Positions 50,086 through 59,762 of a DNA stretch of 64,000 bases are shown piece after piece. Source of the DNA: Pontiella sulfatireligans (lineage in GTDB: Bacteria > Verrucomicrobiota > Kiritimatiellia > Kiritimatiellales > Pontiellaceae); the NCBI RefSeq assembly GCF_900890705.1, contig NZ_CAAHFH010000002.1:744001-808000 (forward strand). Direction: 5' to 3'. A model generated the notes under the pieces. It saw only the letters and a list, made by a program, of their open reading frames with translations, searched no databases and had not been told where the DNA came from. The position numbers and the translations under genes are program-made. How positions within the stretch are numbered: position 1 is the stretch's first letter; the number at the start of each line of letters is the position of its first letter.

Positions 50086-51842
50086 ACATGGCCAAACGCC
50101 TCCTTGCCTATTCGCTGCCGTACTGGCGCTGGCTGATTCTCGCGTTTGCGATGATCACGTTCACGGCGCTCTCGATCAACTTTCTGCCGGTGCTGATCCA
50201 GCGCATCACCGACCAGTGCCTGATGAATGCAGACGCGCCCGCCGACGAACGGATCGAACTGTTGATGAGGCTGAGCGTGATTTATATTTCCATCGCCGGC
50301 ATCGGCCATTTGGTGCGCTATTTCCAAGCGATGCTCACGGCGTGGATCGGCCAGAAAATCATCTACGACCTGCGGCTCGAAGTCTTCCGCAAGGTGCTGC
50401 GGATGCATCAGGCCTATTTCGACCGCACCGCCGTCGGCACCCTGATGACGCGCGTGACCTCCGACATCGAGCGGCTGCAGCATTTTGTGACGGAAGGCGT
50501 GGTCGGCAGCATTGCCGACCTGTTCATGCTGTTCGGCATCATGGGCTACATGATTTACATCAGCCCGTGGCTCTCGCTGGCCATCTTCTCCACCCTGCCC
50601 CTGCTGTTCGCCTTCATGTTCTACGTCAACACCAAGCTGCGCGATGCCAACCGCGACATCCGCGACCGGCAGTCGCGCCTGAACGCCTTCCTGCAGGAAA
50701 GCCTGACCGGCATGACCACCATCCAGCTCTTCAACCGCGAAGCCAGCGCCATGGAGGATTTCGATGAACGCCACACCAAGCTCCGCTCGGCCTACTTCGA
50801 CGAGGTCCGCTGGTTCAGCCTCTACTTTCCTACCGTAGAAGGCGGGCAGGCGCTGGCCGTGCTGCTGATTCTCGCCGTCGGCGGCATGATGCTTCTCCAA
50901 GGTTCGGAAGCCATCACACTCGGCATCTTTGTCGCCTTTCTCGCCTACATCCGCGACTTTTTCCGCCCGCTCGGATCGCTCTCGGACAAAGCCGGCTCGT
51001 TCCAGATTGCGATGGCCTCGATCGAGCGCGTCTTTGCCCTGCTCGATGCCGAGGAAGAAGTTCAGGATCCGGCCCAAACCGAAGCGCCCGACCGGATTGC
51101 CGGAACAATTGCCTTCAACAAGGTATGGTTTGCCTACAACAACGACAACTGGGTGATCAAAGACCTCTCGTTTTCCGTCGAGCCCGGCCAGGTGCTCGCC
51201 GTCGTCGGCGCAACCGGCGCCGGCAAGAGCACCATCATCAACCTGATCGGACGCTTCTACGACGTGCAGCAGGGCGCCGTCACCATCGACGGCATCGACG
51301 TGCGCCAGTTCAACAAGCACGACCTGCGCGGCCGGTTGGGCTATGTATTCCAGGATCCGTTCATCTTTACCGGCTCCGTCGCCGACAACATTGCCCTTCA
51401 AACACCGGGCATTAGCCGGGCGGAGGTCATTCACGCCGCCAAGACCGTCAACGCCCACAACTTTATTGAAGCCATGCCCGAAGGATATGACACCGTGTTG
51501 AATGAGCGTGGAGAGGGCCTTTCACTCGGCCAAAAGCAGCTGCTGGTGATGGCGCGTGCGCTCGCGCAGAATCCGGAGCTGCTGTTCGTGCTCGACGAAG
51601 CCACGGCCAGCGTCGACACCGCCACCGAAGTGCTGATTCAGGACGCGCTCGCCAAACTGATGGCCAACCGCACCAGCATCGTGATTGCCCACCGCCTCTC
51701 CACTATCCGCCACGCCGACCGCATTCTAGTGATGCGACACGGCGAGCTCGTCGACCAAGGCACGCACAATGAACTGATGGCGCACGACGGCTACTACCGC
51801 CAACTCTACGATTTGCTGCAGCACTCGCCAGAACAGAAATGA
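50082..51842 (+). CDS. ABC exporter subunit B (canonical ATPase site)
   Basis: 586 residues, start ATG overlapping the previous stop (ATGA), preceded by GGAGGAAGGCTC. N-terminal six-helix exporter domain (LLAYSLPYWRWLILAF...), NBD with Walker A GATGAGKST, signature LSLGQKQ (altered from LSGGQ), Walker B LLFVLDEATASVD with the catalytic Glu, and H-loop IVIAHRLSTIRHADR. The altered signature here and the Asp in subunit A belong to the same composite site, which fits a heterodimer with one working and one degenerate ATP site. Confidence 0.92.
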   Translation: MNMAKRLLAYSLPYWRWLILAFAMITFTALSINFLPVLIQRITDQCLMNADAPADERIELLMRLSVIYISIAGIGHLVRYFQAMLTAWIGQKIIYDLRLEVFRKVLRMHQAYFDRTAVGTLMTRVTSDIERLQHFVTEGVVGSIADLFMLFGIMGYMIYISPWLSLAIFSTLPLLFAFMFYVNTKLRDANRDIRDRQSRLNAFLQESLTGMTTIQLFNREASAMEDFDERHTKLRSAYFDEVRWFSLYFPTVEGGQALAVLLILAVGGMMLLQGSEAITLGIFVAFLAYIRDFFRPLGSLSDKAGSFQIAMASIERVFALLDAEEEVQDPAQTEAPDRIAGTIAFNKVWFAYNNDNWVIKDLSFSVEPGQVLAVVGATGAGKSTIINLIGRFYDVQQGAVTIDGIDVRQFNKHDLRGRLGYVFQDPFIFTGSVADNIALQTPGISRAEVIHAAKTVNAHNFIEAMPEGYDTVLNERGEGLSLGQKQLLVMARALAQNPELLFVLDEATASVDTATEVLIQDALAKLMANRTSIVIAHRLSTIRHADRILVMRHGELVDQGTHNELMAHDGYYRQLYDLLQHSPEQK

Positions 51843-51932
51843 TTCTCATTTCCGCGAAACCGGTGGTGTCAATAGCGGCTAATGCCCTATACTTTTAAAG
51901 ATGGCACCTATAATGCTTCCATATTTACTGGT

Positions 51933-52394
51933 ATGCAAACGACACGACTAAAGAGTGGATTTACCTTGGTGGAGATCATGATTGTGGTCGCCATCATTGG
52001 CCTGCTTTCTGCGATTGCCATTCCCAATATGCTTTTGGCGGGGAAAAACACGCGCGACCGGCGTTTCGCCTGTGAAATCCAAAACGCCGGCCATGCGTTT
52101 GTGCGGTACGCTTTCAACAACGGTGAATATCCCAAAGACAAGACCCCGCGGCAAATGCCCGACGGCATGGCATCCTATCTTGATAAGTTTCCGTGGACGG
52201 AAGAAACCGTAATCGGTGGCACGTGGGACTGGGATTTTGGCGTCTTCGGCATTGCCGCCGGCGTATCGGTCCACACGCCGAACCGAACCACCGATCAGAT
52301 GCGGCACATCGACTCGATCTTTGACGACGGCAACCTTTCCACGGGCCAGTTCCGGCGGCGTTCCGGCGGCTACATCTACATCCTCGAAGAATAG
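51933..52394 (+). CDS. Type II/IV pseudopilin-like protein
   Basis: 153 residues from the ATG at 51933, giving the short basic leader MQTTRLKSG before the prepilin peptidase site G|FTLVEIMIVVAIIGLLSAIAI with Glu at +5. A start at 51882 would give an unusually long leader. The mature domain is GspG-like (IPNMLLAGKNTRDR, a short helix, then a beta region with DDGN near the C-terminus). Single pseudopilin-like genes of this type are common in PVC genomes, away from secretion operons; the function is not settled. No pilus assembly gene is adjacent. Confidence 0.78.
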   Translation: MQTTRLKSGFTLVEIMIVVAIIGLLSAIAIPNMLLAGKNTRDRRFACEIQNAGHAFVRYAFNNGEYPKDKTPRQMPDGMASYLDKFPWTEETVIGGTWDWDFGVFGIAAGVSVHTPNRTTDQMRHIDSIFDDGNLSTGQFRRRSGGYIYILEE

Positions 52395-52452
52395 CACGAA
52401 TTCAAAGCCTCCTCGGAATCCTGCACTCCGAAAAATCCAGCGCGTTCAATTC

Positions 52453-52480
52453 TTGATAACCAGTTGCATTTATTTATACT
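52453..52480 (+). promoter_or_regulatory. Sigma-70 type promoter for the porin gene
   Basis: TTGATA at 52453-52458, 16-bp spacer, TATACT at 52475-52480, 25 bp before the ATG at 52506, which has the Shine-Dalgarno CCGGAGGATGAC. The leader is unusually short. Confidence 0.6.
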
Positions 52481-52505
52481 TCGGTAAATTCAACCGGAGG
52501 ATGAC

Positions 52506-53951
52506 ATGAAGAGACTAGTAGTCTGCACGATGCTCGCTGCACTATCCGCACACGCCGCCGAAAACACCGACGCCCTGCGCAAAGAGTTCGAGGCCTACAA
52601 GCAAGCCTCGGACGCCCGCATTCAGGCTCTGGAACAGGAGGTTGCCGAAAAACAGGAAGCCACCCTGACCGAGGAAGAACTGGCCACCATCCGCAACACG
52701 CTGGCACGCGCCACGCTCGATTTTGAATTTCATGGGTATATGCGCGCCGGATACGGAGTGGACGACAGCGGCGGTGCAATGTCGACCTTCCAAGCCCCGA
52801 ACTCCGGCGCAAAATACCGATTGGGCAACGAAGACGACAGCTATCTAGAAACCACCTTCCTCACGCGAACCGCCCCCGAAGACGCCGGCGAGGATGTCAG
52901 CTTCGAAACCATTATCACGCTGGCCTATTCCGTCCCGATTTCCAACGGAAACGATTTCGACTCCACCACGTCGCTGCGCGAAGCCTATGCTGTCGCAACC
53001 GGCATCGTCGCTGACAGTCCAGACATGAGTTTCTGGGCCGGCCAACGCTTCTATTCCCGATATGACGTTCATATGAACGATTTCTACTACCGCGACATGA
53101 GCGGCTACGGCGGCGGGGTTGAAGGCATAAGCATCGGCGAGAACTCTAAGCTGGCGATCGCCTGGCTGGGCGGCTCCATTGACGAGCTCGACTCCGACGG
53201 AAGCGCATTCGAAGACCCCGACGACAACTTCAACAAGAACAGTCTGGATTTTGCCCTCACCGACACCGTGATGCCCGGAGGCACGCTGGACGTGTTTCTC
53301 ACGCTGGCTAATTTCGCCGGAGACACCTTTACTCAGGACGGAATCGACCATGAAGTCGACGACAGCAACGGCGCGGCGATCAGTCTGATGTACAAAACCC
53401 CCGTCAAGAAAACCGGGAGCAACATCCTAAGCCTCCAGTACGGCACAGGCGCGGCCGCCAATTTCCGCGCACAGATGACGGTTCCTAACGGGCTAGACCT
53501 CACCAACCCCAACTCGGACTTCATCGACACAGATAACGCTCGAACCTGGCGAGTGCTCGATGACATCACCTATGACATCAACGAAAAATGGTCCCTTCAT
53601 GGGCTGGCCCTCTACGAGGAAAGCGACTACGGCGTTTCCGGCCCCAGCAAAGTTAAATGGGCCTCTCTCGGCGCACGCCCGATCTACCACTTCAACCGCT
53701 ACTTCTCGCTGGCCACCGAAGCGGGATACGACTACACCGACACCGACGGAGGCAACAGCGGCGGCGTCTACAAACTGACCTTTGCCCCGCAAATCACGCC
53801 GAAGTCCACCGTGCTCAGCCGCCCGGCCATCCGCGCCTTCTTCACCTACGCGTGGTGGGATAGCGACTTTAAAGGCGAGGTGGCCTCGTCATCCTACAAC
53901 AGCGATACGCACGGCCTATCCGCCGGCATGCAGGTCGAAACCTGGTGGTAG
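52506..53951 (+). CDS. LamB-type maltoporin/carbohydrate porin
   Basis: 481 residues with signal peptide (MKRLVVCTMLAALSAHAA), a predicted coiled-coil N-terminus (LRKEFEAYKQASDARIQALEQEVAEK) that should trimerise or reach into the periplasm, and a barrel with LamB signatures: FEFHGYMRAGYG, AKYRLGNEDDSYLE, FWAGQRFYSRYDVH, NDFYYRDMSGYGGGVE, and the end RAFFTYAWWDSDF ... GMQVETWW with terminal aromatic residue. LamB porins are 18-strand trimers passing maltodextrins or other sugars through the outer membrane. Convergent with yjbQ, 3 bp apart. Confidence 0.9.
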   Translation: MKRLVVCTMLAALSAHAAENTDALRKEFEAYKQASDARIQALEQEVAEKQEATLTEEELATIRNTLARATLDFEFHGYMRAGYGVDDSGGAMSTFQAPNSGAKYRLGNEDDSYLETTFLTRTAPEDAGEDVSFETIITLAYSVPISNGNDFDSTTSLREAYAVATGIVADSPDMSFWAGQRFYSRYDVHMNDFYYRDMSGYGGGVEGISIGENSKLAIAWLGGSIDELDSDGSAFEDPDDNFNKNSLDFALTDTVMPGGTLDVFLTLANFAGDTFTQDGIDHEVDDSNGAAISLMYKTPVKKTGSNILSLQYGTGAAANFRAQMTVPNGLDLTNPNSDFIDTDNARTWRVLDDITYDINEKWSLHGLALYEESDYGVSGPSKVKWASLGARPIYHFNRYFSLATEAGYDYTDTDGGNSGGVYKLTFAPQITPKSTVLSRPAIRAFFTYAWWDSDFKGEVASSSYNSDTHGLSAGMQVETWW

Positions 53952-53954
53952 AAC

Positions 53955-54371
53955 CTACTCGCCGATAATCTTCACCAACGCGCGTTTCTTGCGCAGGCCA
54001 TCGAGCTCGTAGTAGAAGATCGACTCCCACGGGCCGAAATCGAGCTGGCCGTTGGTGACGGCCACCACCACTTCGCGCCCCATAACGGTGCGCTTGAGGT
54101 GGGCGTCGGCATTGTCTTCGTAGCCGTTGTGGGCGTATTGCGAATAGGGCTTTTCCGGCGCGAGCTTTTCGAGCCACTTTTCATAGTCGGAATGCAGCCC
54201 GCCCTCGTTGTCGTTAATGAACACCGCCGCGGTAATGTGCATCGCGTTCACCAGGCAGAGCCCCTCTTGGATGCCCGACTCGCGCAGGCACTCCTCGATC
54301 TGCGGCGTGATGTGGATGATCTGGCGGCGCTTCGGCGCCTCGAACCATAGTTCTTTGCGGTACGATTTCAT
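53955..54371 (-). CDS. yjbQ: YjbQ/UPF0047 family protein
   Basis: 138 residues from the ATG at 54371 (GGAGGAGCAAG). Family pattern: RRQIIHITPQIEECLRESGIQEGLCLV, NAMHITAAVFINDNEGG, NADAHLKRTVMGREVVVAV, and QLDFGPWESIFYYELDG. Members have been reported to have weak thiamine-phosphate synthase activity; the true role is not firmly known. It lies 10 bp after the beta-helix gene on the same strand, so is likely in the same transcript as lpxC and that gene. Confidence 0.9.
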   Translation of the reverse strand: MKSYRKELWFEAPKRRQIIHITPQIEECLRESGIQEGLCLVNAMHITAAVFINDNEGGLHSDYEKWLEKLAPEKPYSQYAHNGYEDNADAHLKRTVMGREVVVAVTNGQLDFGPWESIFYYELDGLRKKRALVKIIGE

Positions 54372-54381
54372 CTTGCTCCTC

Positions 54382-57006
54382 CTATTCCAGTTCTGCGTAT
54401 ATCCGGATGAATCCCTGCTGGTCCAGCATATTGTTCGTCCATGAGCCAAGCGCAAAATCCACTTCCATTAGATTTTCGAAACCGTCCATCAGGTTATCGG
54501 TTCCTTGCACAAGATACTTTCGGCCCGCGATTGACGGGAACCAAGAAACGACCTGTCGCGAAGTGCTCCCTGTTATCCCAACACGAAAAAGGGACGAAGG
54601 ATCGGACGGGTGGGTTCCGGCAACATATTCCTCCCATGTGAACATGCCGTCGTTGTCTTGGTCGTCCAATGCATCGAAATCTCCATCGAATCCATGCTCC
54701 GCCATCCATCGAGTCGGCACGGCAACGGGGGCATTGCGCGTGAAAGGAAACTCATATGCCCCAAGGTCGATTGAACTACCAAATATTCTCGGGTTTCCCG
54801 CAACATCTTTGGTTTGAGTCGAAAAGGTTTCAATGCCGGCATCGATCCAAGGTGAATCAACACATAAGCCATAATCTCCTGCATTTGTGTTCCCAAAGAT
54901 CGGATCACTAAAGCAGCAAGCACTCGTCGCCAGCGGGTTCCCTGACACAGAGTCAGGCCAAGCTATGCAATTGATCAATCTCCCCACGTAAACAGCTTCA
55001 CCATAGGTTGCTGCATTCCCGCTGAACGTGCAGTTTTGAGCTATTCCTAATTTTATGGCACCACCGCCCTTTGCCCTGTTTCCAACGAAAAGGCAGTTTT
55101 CGGCCCTGCCGCCATGCAGGGCTCCTCCATCATATTTCGCCTGGTTCCCTATCAGCACGCAGTTCAATATTTCGGGAACGCAACCTGAACAGAACACACC
55201 TCCGCCACTGCTGAGCGTGTAGCCGTTCTGGATAGTAAACCCATCAATGGAGCACTGCGAACTTCCCAGATCGAAACAGCGGCTCGATCCGTTCCCGTCA
55301 ACCATTGTGGATGCCGCACCCAAAAGGCTTTTAATCCGAACCCCCTTCGCCACCGCAATCGCCGAGCCCACCGAATAGGTTCCATTGCTGACCATTACCA
55401 CGCCGCCCAAGACCCCTTGGGAATCCACCCCTCCCTGGATTGTTCCTTTTGAAGACATCCAGCTACTGCCATCGTTCTGGGCGGTTCCGTTCGGCGAAAC
55501 GTAAATCATGCTTTCATCGCTGGAAACAACATGAACGTTTTGGGTGCAACGAGCATAGTCTGGCATAGCTCCGTTCATCGCCGAAAGGACAATGGCATAG
55601 TCGCCGGGATCACTCCATTGATGGGATATGCATCCAAGTATGTTTGTTGCCGAAGCACCATCCCCAAAATCAACCATGCTTGCCGCGGCTTGACCTTGGA
55701 TGGTGACTTGGAATTCAATAGGGAACCCCGTTGCAAAGTTGGTGGCCCCTTGCAACGACATGAATACCGGCTCGACCATCGATTCAGGCCCATGGTATTC
55801 ATCGCATCCCATGGACGGGGGGATTGCCCATGCCTCCCCATCAATATCCACACCAGCGACCGACAAGACCTGCCCGGCCGCGATGCATGGCGATGTGCCT
55901 CCGATATGCGAATCCGTAACAAGTCGAGGGTTGTTGGTGATGCAGCCATCGGCGCCATCCACAACGTCCGGGGAACAGCAATAAGCCGCAAGAGTCCCGT
56001 ATAGATTAGCGCCTGTTAAGTCGGCTTGATTGTGCCATAGAATGGAATTGCTGGCCGTTCCAGAACTCATCCCCCCGCCATACTGGGCCTTGTTCCCGCT
56101 AAAGGTGCAATGGTTTGCCGCTCCTCCAGACATGCCCCCACCTGAAAACAGCACTTCGTTCGCACTGAAAACAGAATAGTTTGCTTCGCCCTGCTCGATT
56201 CCCCCTCCAGATTTGGCGCGATTAAACCGAAAAACACAACGATCCGCCACACCGGCGTACATCCCCCCGCCAAATCCTCCCGAGTTGGCCTCAAAACTAC
56301 AATTGCTTGCCAAGCCATCAGCAACCCCGCCACCATAGTAAACTGTCGTGTTTTCAAGAAAGACGCTGTCAAAGGCCGTTCCACCCGCCATGCCTCCACC
56401 ACCGGTGCCTGCTGAGTTAGCCATGAAGGTACAGTTCCATGCCGTCCCCCCGAACTGGCCACCACCCTTGCGGGCCGTATTGTCGCGAAAAACACAATCA
56501 ACCGCCGTTCCCATATACATGCCACCGCCATAGGTTCCTGCCCGATTGCCGATAAGAACACAATTTGTGACGATCGGTTGCGTACCGGAACAAGCAACAC
56601 CTCCGCCATTCCCAGGAGTGTCATCGCCTTCCGTAGTGTAGTTTGTCACTCCATTGGCAATGCGAAATCCCGAAATCACACATGCCGCGTCTCCAAGGTT
56701 AAAGCAAGAAGTCACGCCATCCCCATCAACTGTGGCCGATTCAGGGCCACTCACGCTTTTAACGAGAATCCCATTCGTTATCACCACCGGAATATCTAAG
56801 AAATAAATGCCGTCCGCCACCCAAACGGTATCGCCGTCTATTGCTAAATCAACTCCGGCCTGGATCGTCTTCTTAGCCTGCTCCCAACTCGTTCCATCTC
56901 CTGAAGCATCAGCCGTTGCATCCACGTAGAAACTATTTCCAAGGCTGGTACCGACAAATAAAAGAAAAATGAAACACGCTAAAAAACCCTTTCTAATGTG
57001 CCCCAT
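54382..57006 (-). CDS. Secreted parallel beta-helix protein with PKD-like and EF-hand-like modules
   Basis: 874 residues. Signal peptide (FLACFIFLLFVGTSLG). Two right-handed beta-helix regions (about 25-400 and 500-740), each opening 'FYVDATADASGDGTSW' or 'IYVSPNGTAQNDGSSW' with 'I.QAGVD/I.GGVD', and each full of GGGM.GGTA..C.F..N.A turns like polymorphic membrane protein repeats. Between them a PKD-type domain (VDFGDGAS, HQWSDPGDYAIVL). The end has PTRWMAEHGFDGDFDAL and DNDGMFTWEEYVAGTHPSD, the same C-terminal module as the 34931-46666 giant. The start ATG (57006) lies inside the end of lpxC, so translation is probably coupled. Role: adhesin or polysaccharide-binding protein, uncertain. Confidence 0.82.
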   Translation of the reverse strand: MGHIRKGFLACFIFLLFVGTSLGNSFYVDATADASGDGTSWEQAKKTIQAGVDLAIDGDTVWVADGIYFLDIPVVITNGILVKSVSGPESATVDGDGVTSCFNLGDAACVISGFRIANGVTNYTTEGDDTPGNGGGVACSGTQPIVTNCVLIGNRAGTYGGGMYMGTAVDCVFRDNTARKGGGQFGGTAWNCTFMANSAGTGGGGMAGGTAFDSVFLENTTVYYGGGVADGLASNCSFEANSGGFGGGMYAGVADRCVFRFNRAKSGGGIEQGEANYSVFSANEVLFSGGGMSGGAANHCTFSGNKAQYGGGMSSGTASNSILWHNQADLTGANLYGTLAAYCCSPDVVDGADGCITNNPRLVTDSHIGGTSPCIAAGQVLSVAGVDIDGEAWAIPPSMGCDEYHGPESMVEPVFMSLQGATNFATGFPIEFQVTIQGQAAASMVDFGDGASATNILGCISHQWSDPGDYAIVLSAMNGAMPDYARCTQNVHVVSSDESMIYVSPNGTAQNDGSSWMSSKGTIQGGVDSQGVLGGVVMVSNGTYSVGSAIAVAKGVRIKSLLGAASTMVDGNGSSRCFDLGSSQCSIDGFTIQNGYTLSSGGGVFCSGCVPEILNCVLIGNQAKYDGGALHGGRAENCLFVGNRAKGGGAIKLGIAQNCTFSGNAATYGEAVYVGRLINCIAWPDSVSGNPLATSACCFSDPIFGNTNAGDYGLCVDSPWIDAGIETFSTQTKDVAGNPRIFGSSIDLGAYEFPFTRNAPVAVPTRWMAEHGFDGDFDALDDQDNDGMFTWEEYVAGTHPSDPSSLFRVGITGSTSRQVVSWFPSIAGRKYLVQGTDNLMDGFENLMEVDFALGSWTNNMLDQQGFIRIYAELE

Positions 57007-58036
57007 TCATTTCCTCCAGCGGCACCACAACCTGGTTCAGATACAGCTGCTTGATGAGCTCGCAGTCGAGGCGGTGGCCGGCTTTGTAGGATTTGATCTT
57101 GCCGACAAACTGGCCGTTGGGAATCAGGGCAATGGCCGCGAGCAGGTCGAGCACGGCGCGGTGCCATGCGGCCTCGAGCGCCTTTCCTTCGTGCAGCAGG
57201 CGCGGCTCGTTCATGTATTTGCTTTTCCCGGCGATAGAAACATTCTTCGTGTTGTAGCCCAGGTTGCGCACGTCGGCGAAAAGCCGGCCAAGAGTGGCGC
57301 AGTAGATCACCTTCGTCAGCGAGGTGTTGGTGCGGGCCACCGACGCCATGCGGGTCAGCTCTTCGCAAACCGGAAAGATGATGCGCTGCTGGCCGATGGC
57401 CGTGTTGAAGTTGATGGCGCAATCGACGGTGAGCTGCGGGTTCTCCAAATCGTCGGGCGGTGCGAGCGTCACAAAATCGCCGTAGGTTCCACCGACGGTC
57501 ACCGGCTCCTTCACGGTTACATACTGCACCGGCTTGTCGATCGTGACCCTGCCGCATCGGTCGAGGGCTTCAATCAGATCCAGGCTGCCCCGCTCGAACA
57601 GCGGCGGATCGCCCGAATCGAGCTTCACCATCAGGTTGTCGACACCCATGCCCATGCGGAGCGAAATGAGATGCTCCACCATGCGGACATAGTTGTGCGG
57701 GTTGCCGCTGCGCAGCACGATATTGCTCACGATCTGGCCGGTGGTCCAAACATTGGAAATGCCCACGCGGATCGGCAGCGAGCCGGGCAGGTCGGTGCGG
57801 TCGAGCCACCACCCTTCCATATCGGTGGGCTCGAATGTGATCGTCCGCGTAGCCTTGCCCATGAAGGTGCCTGGCCCAGAGATCGAAGTGGAATTCGCCA
57901 GCGTCGTCTGCTGTTTTCGCAGCGGTTCCACGGCCTTATCGCTCAGATCCCAATCAACCGGTTGCTGGCTCATTTCGGCGTAGGAAGTCCTGATCGCATC
58001 GCCGTCGCCCATTAAAATTGTGCCTGGATTATTCAT
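56993..58036 (-). CDS. lpxC: LpxC-like UDP-3-O-acyl-GlcNAc deacetylase with altered zinc motif
   Basis: 347 residues from the ATG at 58036. LpxC features: TTLANSTSISGPGTF near the start, MVEHLISLRMGMGVDNL holding the first zinc His and catalytic Glu, LTVDCAINFNTAIGQQRI, ARTNTSLTKV, and KSYKAGHRLDCELIKQL with the catalytic-pocket His. The second zinc motif, normally HKxLDxxGD, reads HRAVLDLLAA: one residue out of register with the His, and the final Asp replaced by Ala. It may be a divergent enzyme or a paralogue. LpxC commits UDP-GlcNAc derivatives to lipid A synthesis. First gene of a likely lpxC - beta-helix - yjbQ transcript, divergent from murJ. Confidence 0.82.
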   Translation of the reverse strand: MNNPGTILMGDGDAIRTSYAEMSQQPVDWDLSDKAVEPLRKQQTTLANSTSISGPGTFMGKATRTITFEPTDMEGWWLDRTDLPGSLPIRVGISNVWTTGQIVSNIVLRSGNPHNYVRMVEHLISLRMGMGVDNLMVKLDSGDPPLFERGSLDLIEALDRCGRVTIDKPVQYVTVKEPVTVGGTYGDFVTLAPPDDLENPQLTVDCAINFNTAIGQQRIIFPVCEELTRMASVARTNTSLTKVIYCATLGRLFADVRNLGYNTKNVSIAGKSKYMNEPRLLHEGKALEAAWHRAVLDLLAAIALIPNGQFVGKIKSYKAGHRLDCELIKQLYLNQVVVPLEEMNGAH

Positions 58037-58055
58037 AAATTGAATCCGTTCTGTT

Positions 58056-58084
58056 TTGAACTGCCGTTTTGAATCACCTACATT
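58056..58084 (+). promoter_or_regulatory. Candidate murJ promoter
   Basis: TTGAAC at 58056-58061, 17 bp, TACATT at 58079-58084, 45 bp before the TTG start of murJ, inside the 93-bp region shared with lpxC. Confidence 0.45.
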
Positions 58085-58129
58085 TAGTTTTTTCGTGGAA
58101 CCAACGCAACCAAAACAAAGGGGGACTGG

Positions 58130-59704
58130 TTGAAGGACGCTAAAGTAATCCGCTCGGCGGGCGTGGTCGGAAGCTTTACGCTGCTCAGCCGCGGGCTGGG
58201 CATGCTGCGCGATATCATCATCGCCTACCACTTTGGAACCTCCCTGCTGGCGTCGGCCTTTTTTGTGGCGTTCACCATCCCCAACCTGTTCCGCCGCCTG
58301 TTCGGCGAAGGGGCCCTCTCCGCCTCCTTCATTCCGGTTTTCATTGAAACGCGCACCAAACAGGGCGACCGCGCCGCGTGGGAGATGGCCGCCAAAGTCG
58401 TCACCATGATCGCGGCGCTGCTCAGCGCCATTGCCATCGTCGGCGTACTGATCTTTTCGGTGGGGCTCAACGTCCCCGGCGTTTCCGAAAAATGGCTGAC
58501 CACCTTCGCGCTTTCGCGCATCATGTTCCCCTACGTGCTGTTCATCTGCTTGGCTGCGCTTTCAATGGCCGTGCTCAACTCCTACAAGCATTTCGCCACC
58601 TCGGCCTTTGCGCCGTGCCTGCTCAACCTGATTTTAATCGGTGTAATGCTGCTCGTCTTTCCATTGGTCGGCAAAGAGCCCGACGCCCGCGCCATAGCGC
58701 TGGCCTGGGGCGTCCTGCTGGCCGGCGCCGCCCAGGTGGCCATCCAAATGCCCGCCCTCAAGCGCTTCGGCTGCCCCTTCAAGTTTTCCAGCCGATGGAA
58801 CGATCCGCGCATCCGGCAGATGCTGCTGCTCATGGGCCCGGCCGCGCTCGGCATGGCCGTCACCCAGTTCAACGTGCTGATCGACCGCATGCTCGCCATG
58901 TGGATCGGCGCCTGGGCCCCCGCCGCGCTCTTCTACAGCGAACGCATGATTTACTTCCCCCTCGGCGTCATCGCCACCGCCATGGGCACCGTCCTGCTTC
59001 CGACCTTCTCCTCCCACGCCGCTAAAGGCGACCACGGCGCCATGAGCGAAACCATCGGCCAATCCCTGCGCCACCTCGCGTTCATTATGATCCCCGCCTC
59101 GCTCGGGCTGCTGGTGCTTTCTCCCAACATTCTCCGGGCCATCTTCGAATGGAACGGCAGCTTCGACGCCCAGTCCACCCTGCTCAGCGCGCGCGCACTG
59201 ATGTTCTACGCCCCCGGCCTGATCGTCTTCAGCGCCGCCAAGGTTTTTGTGCCCGCCTTCTACGCCATGCAGGACACCAAAACCCCGGTGCGCATCGGCA
59301 TCGGCATCGTCGTGCTGAATCTGGCCATGAACATTATTTTCATCCTCACCCTCCCCACCTACTGGAAGCACGCCGGCATGGCCTTCTCCACCGTGGTCGC
59401 CGAAGCCCTCGGCATGGCGGCGTTGGGCATCCTACTCGCCAAGCGCATTCCCGGCATCCAATGGAGGGCCGTTCTGCTTAGCTTCCTACGTTGCCTTGCA
59501 AGCGCCCTGCTCATGGCCGTGGCCGCCTGGGTCGTCGCCCACCACTCCCTACCCCTCCTTCAAAACCTCCTGCCGGCCAAAATGGCACAAATCGCCTCCG
59601 TGGCCCTCGCCGTCGGAACCGGTGGCGCCACCTACTTCATTCTCGCCCTCGGCCTCAAAGCCCCCGAGCTCCGCGAAATCAAATCCGCCCTGAAGAGGAA
59701 ATGA
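58130..59704 (+). CDS. murJ: Lipid II flippase MurJ (MviN)
   Basis: 524 residues from a TTG at 58130, supported by AAAGGGGGACTGG just upstream and by the match of KVIRSAGVVGSFTLLSRGLG to the family N-terminus. About 14 helices. Motifs: RDIIIAYHFGTS, ASAFFVAFTIPNLFRRLFGEGALSASFIPVF (the MviN signature region), and RMIYFPLGVIATAMGTVLLPTFS. It moves lipid II across the inner membrane for peptidoglycan synthesis. The presence of murJ and a complete frame suggests the organism makes a wall, at least in part. Confidence 0.95.
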   Translation: MKDAKVIRSAGVVGSFTLLSRGLGMLRDIIIAYHFGTSLLASAFFVAFTIPNLFRRLFGEGALSASFIPVFIETRTKQGDRAAWEMAAKVVTMIAALLSAIAIVGVLIFSVGLNVPGVSEKWLTTFALSRIMFPYVLFICLAALSMAVLNSYKHFATSAFAPCLLNLILIGVMLLVFPLVGKEPDARAIALAWGVLLAGAAQVAIQMPALKRFGCPFKFSSRWNDPRIRQMLLLMGPAALGMAVTQFNVLIDRMLAMWIGAWAPAALFYSERMIYFPLGVIATAMGTVLLPTFSSHAAKGDHGAMSETIGQSLRHLAFIMIPASLGLLVLSPNILRAIFEWNGSFDAQSTLLSARALMFYAPGLIVFSAAKVFVPAFYAMQDTKTPVRIGIGIVVLNLAMNIIFILTLPTYWKHAGMAFSTVVAEALGMAALGILLAKRIPGIQWRAVLLSFLRCLASALLMAVAAWVVAHHSLPLLQNLLPAKMAQIASVALAVGTGGATYFILALGLKAPELREIKSALKRK

Positions 59705-59762
59705 TTGATACGAAAGAGGAAACCGACTAGCTTTCAGGCAGATGGAAACCCGAGGTGAACCC

